Of a DNA stretch of 7,060 bases, positions 1 to 7,060 are shown in pieces. The DNA lies in the NCBI GenBank assembly GCA_030698575.1, contig JAUYMQ010000561.1, positions 1 through 7,060 of the forward strand. Direction: 5' to 3'. The notes under the pieces are model-generated. The model had not been told where the DNA came from. It ran no database searches and was given only the letters and a program-made list of their open reading frames with translations. Position 1 is the stretch's first letter. Every line of letters begins with the position of its first letter. The translations under genes were made by a program, and so were the position numbers. This DNA is from Deltaproteobacteria bacterium (GTDB lineage Bacteria; JAUYMQ01).

Positions 1-1413
1 ATCATCGTAGTCGTAGTCGAACCCGCCCAGACCCCCGATAGTGGCCGTATCCAGCCGGTCGAGCCGGTCGTAGGCGTAGGTCTTGCTCTTCCCGGCATCG
101 AGCGTGTCGGTGATGGTGGTGATATTCCCCGTCTCATCGAACGTGTAATCGAGCGAGAGCACCGGGGAACCTGTCGGGGGCGCCACCGAGAGAAGATCGA
201 GCTGCCCGCCCCCGTCGTAGCTCCGCGTCTCGGCGAGGCCGTTCCCGTAGGTGAGCCCCGTCAGGGGGCCCAATGGATCGTAGGTGAGCCCCGACGCCAG
301 GCTCGTGTTCGTCCCCTGGTAGTTCATCGCGACATCGGTGACGCGGTCGTTCAGGTCATAGGCGTAGCTCGCGACCCGTCCCGAGGGGTACGTCATGGTC
401 AGCAGATTGCCGTTCTCGTCCCAGGTGTAGGCGAGAGAGAGCGTCACGCCGTCCTGCACGCGGGTCTCCCCGGCGAGATTACCCCGCGCGTCGTAGGAGA
501 AGTAGGTCGTCCCCGAGGCGTCCGAGATCTGCACGAGCCGCCCCTTGCCGTAGGTCAGCGGCAGCGGGCCGTCGGAGCGCGCGTCGTAGGTGTAGGTGAC
601 GTTCTGCGTGGGGTCGGAAGGGAAGGTGAGTTGCGTCAGCCGGCTCGCGGCGTCGTAGGTGTACTGCGTCTCGACGTCCGAGGCGGGGTTCTCGGCGAGA
701 TCGGTCTCGATCTTCTTCAGCACGTTGCCCGCCGCGTCGTACTCGAAGCGAGTCACTTGCGTGTCGGGCGAGATGACCTTGAGCAGCCTCCCCAGGTCGT
801 CGTAGGCGTAGCCGGTCGTGTTTCCCCGGGCGTCGGTCACCGAGATCAGGTTGTCGTTCCGGTCGTAGGCGTACTGGGTGTTGATCTCGACAAGACTGGG
901 CTGGGTCTCGGTCGCCTGGAACACCTCCGTCAGGCGCGAGAGGGCGTCGTAGGCGAAGCGGCTCTGGCGCTGGAGGGTCACAGCCCCGTCGAAGACCTGC
1001 ACCTTCGTGCGGTTGTTGTCGGTGTCGTATTCAAACGAGGTGTTCGCGCCCGCAATGACGGGGTGCTGGGCCTGTTCTAGGCGGTTCAGCGCGTCGTAGA
1101 CGAAGTCCCGCATGCGCGAGAGGCCGCCCGCCGCGTCGAAGACCTCGGTCTTGAGAAGGTTCCCCTCGTCGTCGTACGTATAGTGCACGCGCTCGCCCGG
1201 GGGCAGCGCCGGCGGGGCGGGCGGCGTGGTGGAAGTGCGCGTGATGTCCGTGAGCCTTCCCGCATCGTCGTAGGCGTAATCGATGAAGTTCCCCCGGGGG
1301 AGTTTCACGTAGTCCACCCGCCCCAGGCCGTCGTAGACGTACTCGGTCTTCTTCCCCGGAAACCCGGGCACCGTCACGCTCGTCACCCGCCCGAAGGCGT
1401 CGTAGCTGAGGTC
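1..1413 (-). repeat. Tandem YD-repeat coding region
   Basis: About 20 degenerate repeats of the form Y/F-x-Y-D-x-x-G/N-R/N-L follow one another from residue about 817 to the window edge. Examples are YDAFGRV, YVYDGLGRV, YAYDDAGRL, FVYDALNRL, YAYDDLGRLL, FEYDAAGNVL, YTYDAASRL, FSYDARGNL, YTWDENGNLL and YAYDRLDRL. On the plus strand they appear as recurrent cgtcgtaggcgta-like words. Spacing is mostly about 20-25 residues, as in RHS/teneurin shells. Repeats are still continuing at base 1, so the array extends beyond the window. Confidence 0.92.
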
Positions 1414-3861
1414 GGTGGCGACCCCGTTCGGGTCGATGATGCGGCCGGGGATGAGAAAGTAGTCGTTGTAGTTCGCGAGCGGCAATTGCGTCGTGCCGAC
1501 CACCGGCTGAATGACGGCGGTCGCGCGCCCCGCCGTGAGGGGATCGTTGTGCTCGACGGTCGTGCGATCCCCGGTGCCCGGAAGCGGACCGTCCACGGTC
1601 TCGAGCTGGTTCTGGGCGTTGTAGCCGAATTTCGTCAGCGTCACGAAGTGGACGAGCGCCCCTAAAGCGTCCCGCGTCCAGCCGATCTCAATCTGACGGA
1701 GGAGGAGACTCTCGATCTCGTTCGGATCGTTGAAGTCCGCAGGCGTCAGGGTCGGGTCGCCGAGGACCGTGGCGTCGTTCTTATAGTTGGGTCCGCCTGG
1801 CGGCTCGTAGTCGAAGATCGTGTAGGCCACCCCGCTTAAATTCACGACGCTCGGGCGCTCGATCGAAAGGGGCGTCCGGAGCACGGGATGGTAGGTCACG
1901 GGCGTCGTCCGTGCGAGGGCGGTTCCGGGCGCCTCGACAACGGTTTGGGGATTGCCCCGGGTGTCGAAGTTCGAGAAATCGGTCTCGCGCCCCTCGCGGC
2001 TCACCAGGGCCGTGACCCGCCCGTTCGCGTCCTTCTCCGTGCTCTCTGTGCTTCCGACCCCGCAGGTGCCACAGGCGTCTCCGGTCACCGTGAAGGTTTC
2101 CTCGCCCGTCATCCCATCGTGGGTGAGGTCGTAGGTGACCGTGCCCGCCGGGGTCCGGGTGTTCGTCACGGTGGCCGTGGTTCCGGCGTAGCCCACCGTG
2201 ACCTTTCCGGCCCCGTTTGCGCGGCTCGACAGAATAGCGCGGTCGACTGTGTCGTAAGAGAAGACCGCAAAGACCTCGCCGTCTGGGTCGACGATGCGCG
2301 TCAAGTTGTGGAGGTCGCCACCGTTCGAGGTGTTGTGCGGGGGCCCCTCGCTTTCGTAAATGAATTGCCAGGACTTCGAGTCGGGCTGCGTGATCGACGC
2401 GAGGTTCCCGTCGTCGTCATAGTCCAGCGTCCAGGGCGATCCGGCCTCCTGCACGCGGATGGCTTGAAGCTTTCCCGCCTTCTTGCCCGCTTCGCCGGAT
2501 GCAAAGGGGAAGTAGTCGAAACGAACGCGCTGGTTGACGAATTTGATTCGCGAAACCCTGGACGGATGATTCAGGTCGTAGGAAAAAGATATCGGGAATG
2601 CTTCTCCGGCCTTTCTCTCGCGAAGCGTCAGGCGGCCATTCGCGTCAAAGGTGTAGGTCCAGCCATCCTCGCCCACGAGCGTCCACGTCGTGCTCTGCTT
2701 GGTGAGGAGGCCAAAATTGGCCTCTTCACCGGCCCAGGTCGCGCCACTATCCGTTGAGGTGAAAAACCGCCGCGAGCCATCTTTCCACTGAACCGCCACC
2801 TTCCAGACGCCCCCGGCGTTCAGGAAGGTCTGGAGGTTCATCGCCCAGGGGTGGCTCCACCCCAGACCCATCCCCACATCCACATCCGAGCGCGAGCGGT
2901 AGGTCAGGGGAACCGAAACGTCTACGTCGAATTGCCGGGCTGACAGCGTCGGAATGGTTTCAACGTTTTTCCCGAGGATGACGTTAATCGGGTTTCCAGC
3001 GCTCGCCGCGCAGTCTTCGATGCCGCAGCCCAGATCCGCAATGCCGGACGCGTTGCCCGCTTCCCCCGAGCACTCCACTTTCGAGCAGGCATCTCCCCCC
3101 TCCACGCCGTCGGTGTCGGTCTGGGAGGCGTTGGCGACGGTGGGGCAGTTGTCCGTACAGTTGGCCACGCCGTCGCCGTCCGCGTCGGCGTCGTCGGCGA
3201 GGCCGTTGCAGTCGTTGTCCACACCGTCGCAGGCTTCCGTGTTCCCGGGGAATCGCAAGGGGTCGCGATCATCGCAATCCCCTGCACAGGCGGTCACGCC
3301 GTCCTTGTCCAGGTCGCTCTTGAGCCCCACCGTCGGATCGCCGTCGTCGCAGTCCAGGCACACCGGGACCCCGTCCAGGTCCGCGTCGTCCGTGCAGCAA
3401 CCCGTGTCGATGACCTTCAGATTGCCCACGTACCCGTCGCCCAACACATTGGCAGACACCGCGTCGATGGCCTGCTGGCAGGTTGAATCGAAACTCGTCC
3501 CGTCGGGCAGCGCACCGCCGCAGTTCTCATAGTTGTTTCGATTGGCCGAATAGCCCCCCGTCTGCGTCGACAACAGGTTGCCCGCGCAGTCGTAGTTCTT
3601 CACGTCCGCCCGGGCGTCGCAAGAGTAACTTCTCGCGTAGGGGGCCTCACAGAAGTTGCAGGTGTCCGCGTTCGTGGAGCAGCAGCCGTAACAGAGTTGA
3701 TAGCAGGGATTGGGGTTCCAGCAGCCCCCCACCCGTAGGGACTCGTAGGGCTCGGTGACGACCTTGAAGGCGACTTGCCCACGAGCCGGAGTGGGAGCTA
3801 GGCCAGCTATCAGGAGAGCCGTTGACGCGATCGCGATGCGGAGGAGCTTTCGAGTGCTCAT
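1..3861 (-). CDS. Secreted RHS/YD-repeat protein with Cys-rich and MopE/TSP3-type metal-binding N-terminus (partial, C-terminus off the left edge)
   Basis: I read this frame by hand-translating the reverse complement; it is open for 1287 codons with no stop or frameshift and leaves the window at base 1. Residues 1-28 form a Sec signal peptide (RK-rich start, hydrophobic core, likely cleavage after ARG28). Residues 47-156 are Cys-rich. Residues 158-224 hold two DCDD motifs and an ExCDGxDNDCNG block typical of MopE-like putative metal-binding repeats. Residues 226-252 match a thrombospondin type 3 calcium repeat (DADGDG, DNCPTVAN). Around 288-345 (NPINVILGKN, PLTYRSRS, GLGWSHPW) is a DUF6531-like RHS entry domain. 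YD repeats begin singly at 403 (YTFDANGRL) and run densely from about 817. A CGTC motif (C597, C600) and a Pro-rich linker near 876-890 interrupt them. By family knowledge such repeats build a beta-shell that encloses a C-terminal cargo, often a toxin; that part is not visible. ATGs at 3894 and 3879 are in frame and possible; I chose 3861 because it gives a normal signal peptide and has AGGTG about 9 bases upstream. The domain calls are firm; the function is inferred. Confidence 0.93.
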   Translation of the reverse strand, partial: MSTRKLLRIAIASTALLIAGLAPTPARGQVAFKVVTEPYESLRVGGCWNPNPCYQLCYGCCSTNADTCNFCEAPYARSYSCDARADVKNYDCAGNLLSTQTGGYSANRNNYENCGGALPDGTSFDSTCQQAIDAVSANVLGDGYVGNLKVIDTGCCTDDADLDGVPVCLDCDDGDPTVGLKSDLDKDGVTACAGDCDDRDPLRFPGNTEACDGVDNDCNGLADDADADGDGVANCTDNCPTVANASQTDTDGVEGGDACSKVECSGEAGNASGIADLGCGIEDCAASAGNPINVILGKNVETIPTLSARQFDVDVSVPLTYRSRSDVDVGMGLGWSHPWAMNLQTFLNAGGVWKVAVQWKDGSRRFFTSTDSGATWAGEEANFGLLTKQSTTWTLVGEDGWTYTFDANGRLTLRERKAGEAFPISFSYDLNHPSRVSRIKFVNQRVRFDYFPFASGEAGKKAGKLQAIRVQEAGSPWTLDYDDDGNLASITQPDSKSWQFIYESEGPPHNTSNGGDLHNLTRIVDPDGEVFAVFSYDTVDRAILSSRANGAGKVTVGYAGTTATVTNTRTPAGTVTYDLTHDGMTGEETFTVTGDACGTCGVGSTESTEKDANGRVTALVSREGRETDFSNFDTRGNPQTVVEAPGTALARTTPVTYHPVLRTPLSIERPSVVNLSGVAYTIFDYEPPGGPNYKNDATVLGDPTLTPADFNDPNEIESLLLRQIEIGWTRDALGALVHFVTLTKFGYNAQNQLETVDGPLPGTGDRTTVEHNDPLTAGRATAVIQPVVGTTQLPLANYNDYFLIPGRIIDPNGVATDLSYDAFGRVTSVTVPGFPGKKTEYVYDGLGRVDYVKLPRGNFIDYAYDDAGRLTDITRTSTTPPAPPALPPGERVHYTYDDEGNLLKTEVFDAAGGLSRMRDFVYDALNRLEQAQHPVIAGANTSFEYDTDNNRTKVQVFDGAVTLQRQSRFAYDALSRLTEVFQATETQPSLVEINTQYAYDRNDNLISVTDARGNTTGYAYDDLGRLLKVISPDTQVTRFEYDAAGNVLKKIETDLAENPASDVETQYTYDAASRLTQLTFPSDPTQNVTYTYDARSDGPLPLTYGKGRLVQISDASGTTYFSYDARGNLAGETRVQDGVTLSLAYTWDENGNLLTMTYPSGRVASYAYDLNDRVTDVAMNYQGTNTSLASGLTYDPLGPLTGLTYGNGLAETRSYDGGGQLDLLSVAPPTGSPVLSLDYTFDETGNITTITDTLDAGKSKTYAYDRLDRLDTATIGGLGGFDYDYDD
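3105..3390 (-). other. Region encoding the MopE-type and thrombospondin-type-3 Asp-rich repeats
   Basis: This stretch of the RHS gene encodes residues about 158-252. Visible are DADLDG, a first DCDDGDP (170-176), DLDKDG, a second DCDDRDP (195-201) followed by PGNTEACDGVDNDCNG (205-220), then DADGDG and DNCPTVAN with a trailing DTDG. The DxDxDG loops are classical calcium ligands. The DCDD...PGxxExCDGxDNDC pattern is the putative metal-binding motif found in MopE-like and many secreted proteins of environmental bacteria. Which metal is bound cannot be read from the sequence. Confidence 0.85.
3778..3861 (-). other. Signal peptide of the RHS/YD protein
   Basis: The first 28 codons give a short basic n-region (R4, K5, R8), a hydrophobic core (residues 9-22, rich in Ile, Ala and Leu) and a polar c-region ending PARG before Q29. 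The -3/-1 residues are A26 and G28, acceptable for signal peptidase I. There is no Cys at the cleavage site, so it is not a lipobox. Export through Sec to the periplasm or outside fits the Cys-rich and calcium-binding modules that follow. Confidence 0.75.
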
Positions 3862-3924
3862 CGAACACCTGACCAGCATGCGGAGGCGCCTCATACGGCG
3901 CTTCTCAGCACGCGGGGGGTCAGT

Positions 3925-3940
3925 CAGGGAGATTTCCCTG
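3925..3940. repeat. 6-bp hairpin upstream of the RHS gene
   Basis: CAGGGA (3925-3930) pairs perfectly with TCCCTG (3935-3940) around a GATT loop. It lies about 64 bases upstream of the chosen RHS start and would sit in its 5' leader. No U-tract follows on either strand, so it is not a convincing terminator. Its role is unknown. Confidence 0.4.
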
Positions 3941-3970
3941 GGCCGCGAGCTTCACGGGGGAGTTCGAGCG

Positions 3971-3995
3971 GGGCCGGGGGGCCCGGTCATCCGGG
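3971..3995 (+). repeat. Two overlapping, mutually exclusive hairpins upstream of a Shine-Dalgarno
   Basis: GGGCC (3971-3975) can pair with GGCCC (3980-3984), and CCCGG (3982-3986) can pair with CCGGG (3991-3995). They share bases 3982-3984 and so cannot form together. The second ends only three bases before AAAGGAG (3998-4004). The geometry resembles a leader switch, but stems of five GC pairs are common by chance in GC-rich DNA. Confidence 0.3.
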
Positions 3996-4012
3996 TCAAA
4001 GGAGATAAAACC

Positions 4013-4240
4013 ATGACCCCCGATGCCAACACCCTTGCGATGTCCCAGCTGTACGGGGGCGAACCGACAAAGTCAAGGAGCGGCCACGGAAAGGGGGCGA
4101 AACTGGATCGAGGGACAGGCGCTAGCTGCTCGACTTTTCCGGGGCAGGTGGTACGAGGCAGACCCGACATGTCCGGTCGGTTAATCACCGTGGACGGTGT
4201 ACGCAGGAGCAGGGAGGTTCGTAGCCCAGAAACGCGATGA
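4013..4240 (+). CDS. Small unrecognised ORF with strong ribosome-binding site (75 aa, doubtful)
   Basis: I do not recognise this product. Its support is the start: AAAGGAG (3998-4004) lies 8 bases before an ATG, the best Shine-Dalgarno in the window. The predicted 75-residue peptide begins MTPDANTLAMSQLYGGEP and is then Gly/Ser/Arg-rich, without hydrophobic segments or a known motif. Its last 56 bases run antisense to the 3' end of the XRE gene, where the peptide becomes low-complexity and Arg-rich, so that part is probably not natural coding. It could be a genuine small gene, the 5' stub of a gene cut by rearrangement, or a chance ORF. Confidence 0.25.
   Translation: MTPDANTLAMSQLYGGEPTKSRSGHGKGAKLDRGTGASCSTFPGQVVRGRPDMSGRLITVDGVRRSREVRSPETR
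4161..4178. repeat. 18-bp near-perfect palindrome beside the XRE stop codon
   Basis: GACCCGACATGTCCGGTC pairs in eight of nine positions about its centre; only positions 5 and 14 (C/C) fail. It lies 7 bases beyond the XRE gene and 300 bases upstream of the RHS start. The dyad symmetry is of the size bound by dimeric repressors, but it could also be a remnant of a mobile-element end. No partner copy is seen in the window. Confidence 0.4.
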
Positions 4241-4454
4241 TTCTCATCCAGTAACGCAGCGGTGGCTCTGTCCGCCCCCGCTCCCAGTTGGCGGCCGTCA
4301 GCGGATGAACGCCCAGTTGGCGGCCGACCTCCATCTGGAGCAACCCGAGCTCCAGCCTCCGCTTCCTCAGGTGGTCCCCCCAGGTCCGGAGTTCCCTCGG
4401 GTAAGCCAAATCTGCTGGTTTTTCGGCCCTAAACCGCAGGTAGCAGAAAGGCAA
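4185..4454 (-). CDS. Small XRE/HTH_3-family DNA-binding protein (89 aa, TTG start)
   Basis: The protein is a single Cro/C1-type helix-turn-helix. The domain spans residues about 25-77: GDHLRKRRLELGLLQ (helix 1 into helix 2, Q40), VGRQLGV (helix 2), HPLTAANWERGR (recognition helix, W57-E58) and a closing helix RYWMRIIAFLGY. The lead-in PFCYLRFRAEKP followed by a YPRELRT segment fits my recollection of a family of small orphan HTH proteins common in environmental genomes; members often end soon after FLGYxP, as here. It probably binds DNA as a dimer; its target is unknown. The start is TTG, with no good Shine-Dalgarno, inside a strong inverted repeat that abuts a broken comM gene. The gene may therefore have lost its original start and promoter. 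The last residues after FLGYEP (PCSCVHRPR) look unlike the family and may be readthrough past a break. The RHS gene follows 323 bases downstream on the same strand. Confidence 0.7.
   Translation of the reverse strand: MPFCYLRFRAEKPADLAYPRELRTWGDHLRKRRLELGLLQMEVGRQLGVHPLTAANWERGRTEPPLRYWMRIIAFLGYEPPCSCVHRPR
4186..4199 (-). repeat. Hairpin overlapping the XRE stop codon
   Basis: CACCG (4186-4190) and CGGTG (4195-4199) form a perfect 5-bp stem with a TGGA loop, overlapping the TGA (4185-4187) of the XRE gene. No run of U follows in the minus-strand transcript, so a rho-independent terminator is not supported. Confidence 0.3.
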
Positions 4455-4480
4455 CGCAGGGGTGCCCCTGCGGCTACCTG
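4437..4480. repeat. Nested inverted repeat at the XRE/comM junction
   Basis: Two perfect 8-bp stems are nested. The inner is CGCAGGGG (4455-4462) with CCCCTGCG (4465-4472) around a TG loop. The outer is CAGGTAGC (4437-4444) with GCTACCTG (4473-4480). The arms are contiguous on the right; on the left a 10-base bulge (4445-4454) separates them and contains the XRE TTG start codon. The right arms are comM coding sequence (CPCGYL), and the left outer arm is XRE coding sequence (CYL). As RNA in the XRE direction it would place the start codon in the bulge of a 16-bp GC-rich stem. Confidence 0.75.
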
Positions 4481-4939
4481 GGTGATCCGCGCCACACTTG
4501 TGCGTGTAGCGCCGAAGAGATCCGGCGTTATCGTTCGCGTATCTCGGGACCCTTACTGGATCGAATCGATCTGCATGTCGAGATGAGTGCCGTGCCGTGG
4601 AAGGAGTTGACGGCGGATCGCGCGGGAGAATCGTCCGCGAACGTGCGGGCGCGCGTGGAGGCGGCGCGCGACACGCAGCGCGCGCGGTTTGCCGGGCGGA
4701 CGTTCGCCTTCAACGCCGCCATGACGACGCGCGAGGTGAAGCGCCACTGCCACCCGCAGCCCGACGCGATGGTGTTGCTCGAGCGGGCGCTGGAGCGGCT
4801 CGGGTTGTCGGCGCGCGCTTACATTCGCATTTTGAAGGTGGCGCGGACGATCGCGGATCTGGAAGGATCGAAGGGCATTCGGACGCCGCACGTGGCCGAG
4901 GCCATCCAGTACCGGTCGCTGGACCGGGCGATCCCGTAG
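4463..4939 (+). pseudogene. comM: comM/yifB (Mg-chelatase-like AAA+ ATPase) 3' remnant
   Basis: The frame encodes the last 158 residues of ComM/YifB, a family of about 500 residues that acts as a DNA branch-migration helicase in natural transformation. Recognisable in order are CPCGYLGDPRHTCAC (four-Cys cluster, 4463-4507), EEIRRYRSRISGPLLDRIDLHVE, then a Mg_chelatase_C domain with KELTADRAGESS, NAAMTTREVKRHC, LLERALERLGLSARAY, RILKVARTIADLEGS and HVAEAIQYRSLDR before a natural-looking stop. The N-terminal Lon-like domain, Walker A and Walker B are absent. Coding similarity stops at the CPCG motif, one codon after the sensor-1 Asn normally found there (NPCPCG becomes QGCPCG). Upstream DNA encodes the unrelated XRE gene on the other strand, and the frame closes at TAA 4430-4432 with no start codon before ATG 4583. 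If translated from there, only 118 residues without ATPase function would result. The coding frame is otherwise undamaged, so the truncation looks recent. Confidence 0.9.
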
Positions 4940-5029
4940 CCCTCTCCTCAGGGGCCATAAGTCAACAAGTTAAGTCCACCCCATCTAACTCAACCCTGTG
5001 TGCACAAAAGTGGGTGAAGGCCATCTCGT
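4940..5029. other. Convergent intergenic gap between comM remnant and czcA
   Basis: This 90-bp gap separates two genes that end toward each other. It is noticeably more AT-rich than its surroundings in its middle (about 4956-5010). It contains the 8-bp palindrome TGTGCACA (4999-5006) and a weak CCCT/AGGG stem just after the comM stop (4941-4956). Neither is followed by a convincing U-tract, so I call no terminator. Confidence 0.5.

Positions 5030-7060
<2,031 letters not shown>

Larger units (their letters stand above)
3862..4184. other. Gene-poor spacer between the RHS gene and the XRE gene, rich in short palindromes
   Basis: No protein family is recognisable in either strand of this 323-bp stretch. 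It must contain the promoter of the minus-strand RHS gene unless that gene is read through from the XRE gene. It holds hairpins at 3925-3940, 3971-3984 and 3982-3995, an 18-bp near-palindrome at 4161-4178, and the start of a small plus-strand ORF with a strong Shine-Dalgarno (4013). No convincing sigma-70 promoter is visible. Confidence 0.6.

Noticed and set aside
1-1413. CRISPR-like regular repeats (recurrent cgtcgtaggcgta words)
   Set aside because: The repeats are protein-coding YD motifs with degenerate, in-frame spacing, not identical repeats with unique spacers.
631-2757. Long plus-strand ORFs at 631-1080, 1183-1665 and 1888-2757
   Set aside because: They are antisense to the uninterrupted RHS/YD frame, have low-complexity Val/Gly/Arg-rich translations typical of GC-rich shadows, and show no family motifs.
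2954-3758. Ser/Pro-rich plus-strand ORFs opposite the MopE/TSP3 region, and minus-strand Thr/Pro/Arg-rich ORFs in the same place
   Set aside because: All are frame shadows of the Asp/Cys-rich coding sequence; the repeated GAC/GCG codons give the Ser/Pro/Thr bias.
4048-4076. Possible minus-strand promoter for the RHS gene: TTGACT (4071-4076) with 17-base spacing to TACAGC (4048-4053)
   Set aside because: The -35 is good but the -10 matches only three of six consensus bases, and it would give a leader of about 180 bases. Not strong enough to list as a feature.
3862-4210. Insertion sequence or group II intron remnant in the spacer
   Set aside because: The break-like ends and strong Shine-Dalgarno suggested it, but I found no terminal inverted repeats, no target duplication, no intron domain V and no transposase or reverse-transcriptase motif.
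4940-4957. Possible terminator after comM (CCCT...AGGG stem)
   Set aside because: Only a 4-bp stem with no T-run after it.

Overview
The window is a mosaic of four unrelated pieces from a GC-rich bacterium. From left to right they are: the first 1287 codons of a very large secreted RHS/YD-repeat protein (minus strand, running off the left edge); a 323-bp spacer rich in small palindromes; a small XRE-type helix-turn-helix gene (minus strand) placed head to head with a decapitated comM (YifB-type Mg-chelatase-like) remnant (plus strand); and the C-terminal two thirds of a CzcA-type heavy-metal RND efflux pump (minus strand, running off the right edge).

The host cannot be named from this sequence. 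Strong GC bias at third codon positions, together with a Sec-exported RHS protein carrying MopE-type and thrombospondin-type-3 calcium-binding motifs, resembles what is seen in Myxococcota/Deltaproteobacteria, Planctomycetes and related environmental lineages. This is inference. The czcA part is visibly less GC-rich and uses A/T-ending codons more freely than the RHS gene, which suggests separate origins.

Region 1-3861 is one uninterrupted minus-strand reading frame. It encodes a signal peptide, a Cys-rich N-terminal region, a MopE/TSP3 Asp-rich region, a DUF6531-like RHS entry domain, a spacer of RHS-like beta-rich sequence, and about 20 YD repeats up to the window edge. The C-terminal end, where an RHS core and any polymorphic toxin would lie, is outside the window. 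Region 3862-4184 has no recognisable gene, but it holds several inverted repeats and one small plus-strand ORF with an unusually good Shine-Dalgarno. Region 4185-4454 is the XRE gene. Region 4463-4939 is the last ~158 codons of comM, starting abruptly at the CPCG motif. The junction between these two lies inside a striking nested inverted repeat (4437-4480). Region 4940-5029 is a short convergent intergenic gap. Region 5030-7060 is czcA.

I see no evidence that these genes work together. The window is best read as a recombination-prone accessory segment, or possibly a metagenomic assembly join. The most notable points are the exact comM truncation, the palindrome at its breakpoint, and the metal-binding, Cys-rich N-terminus of the RHS protein.
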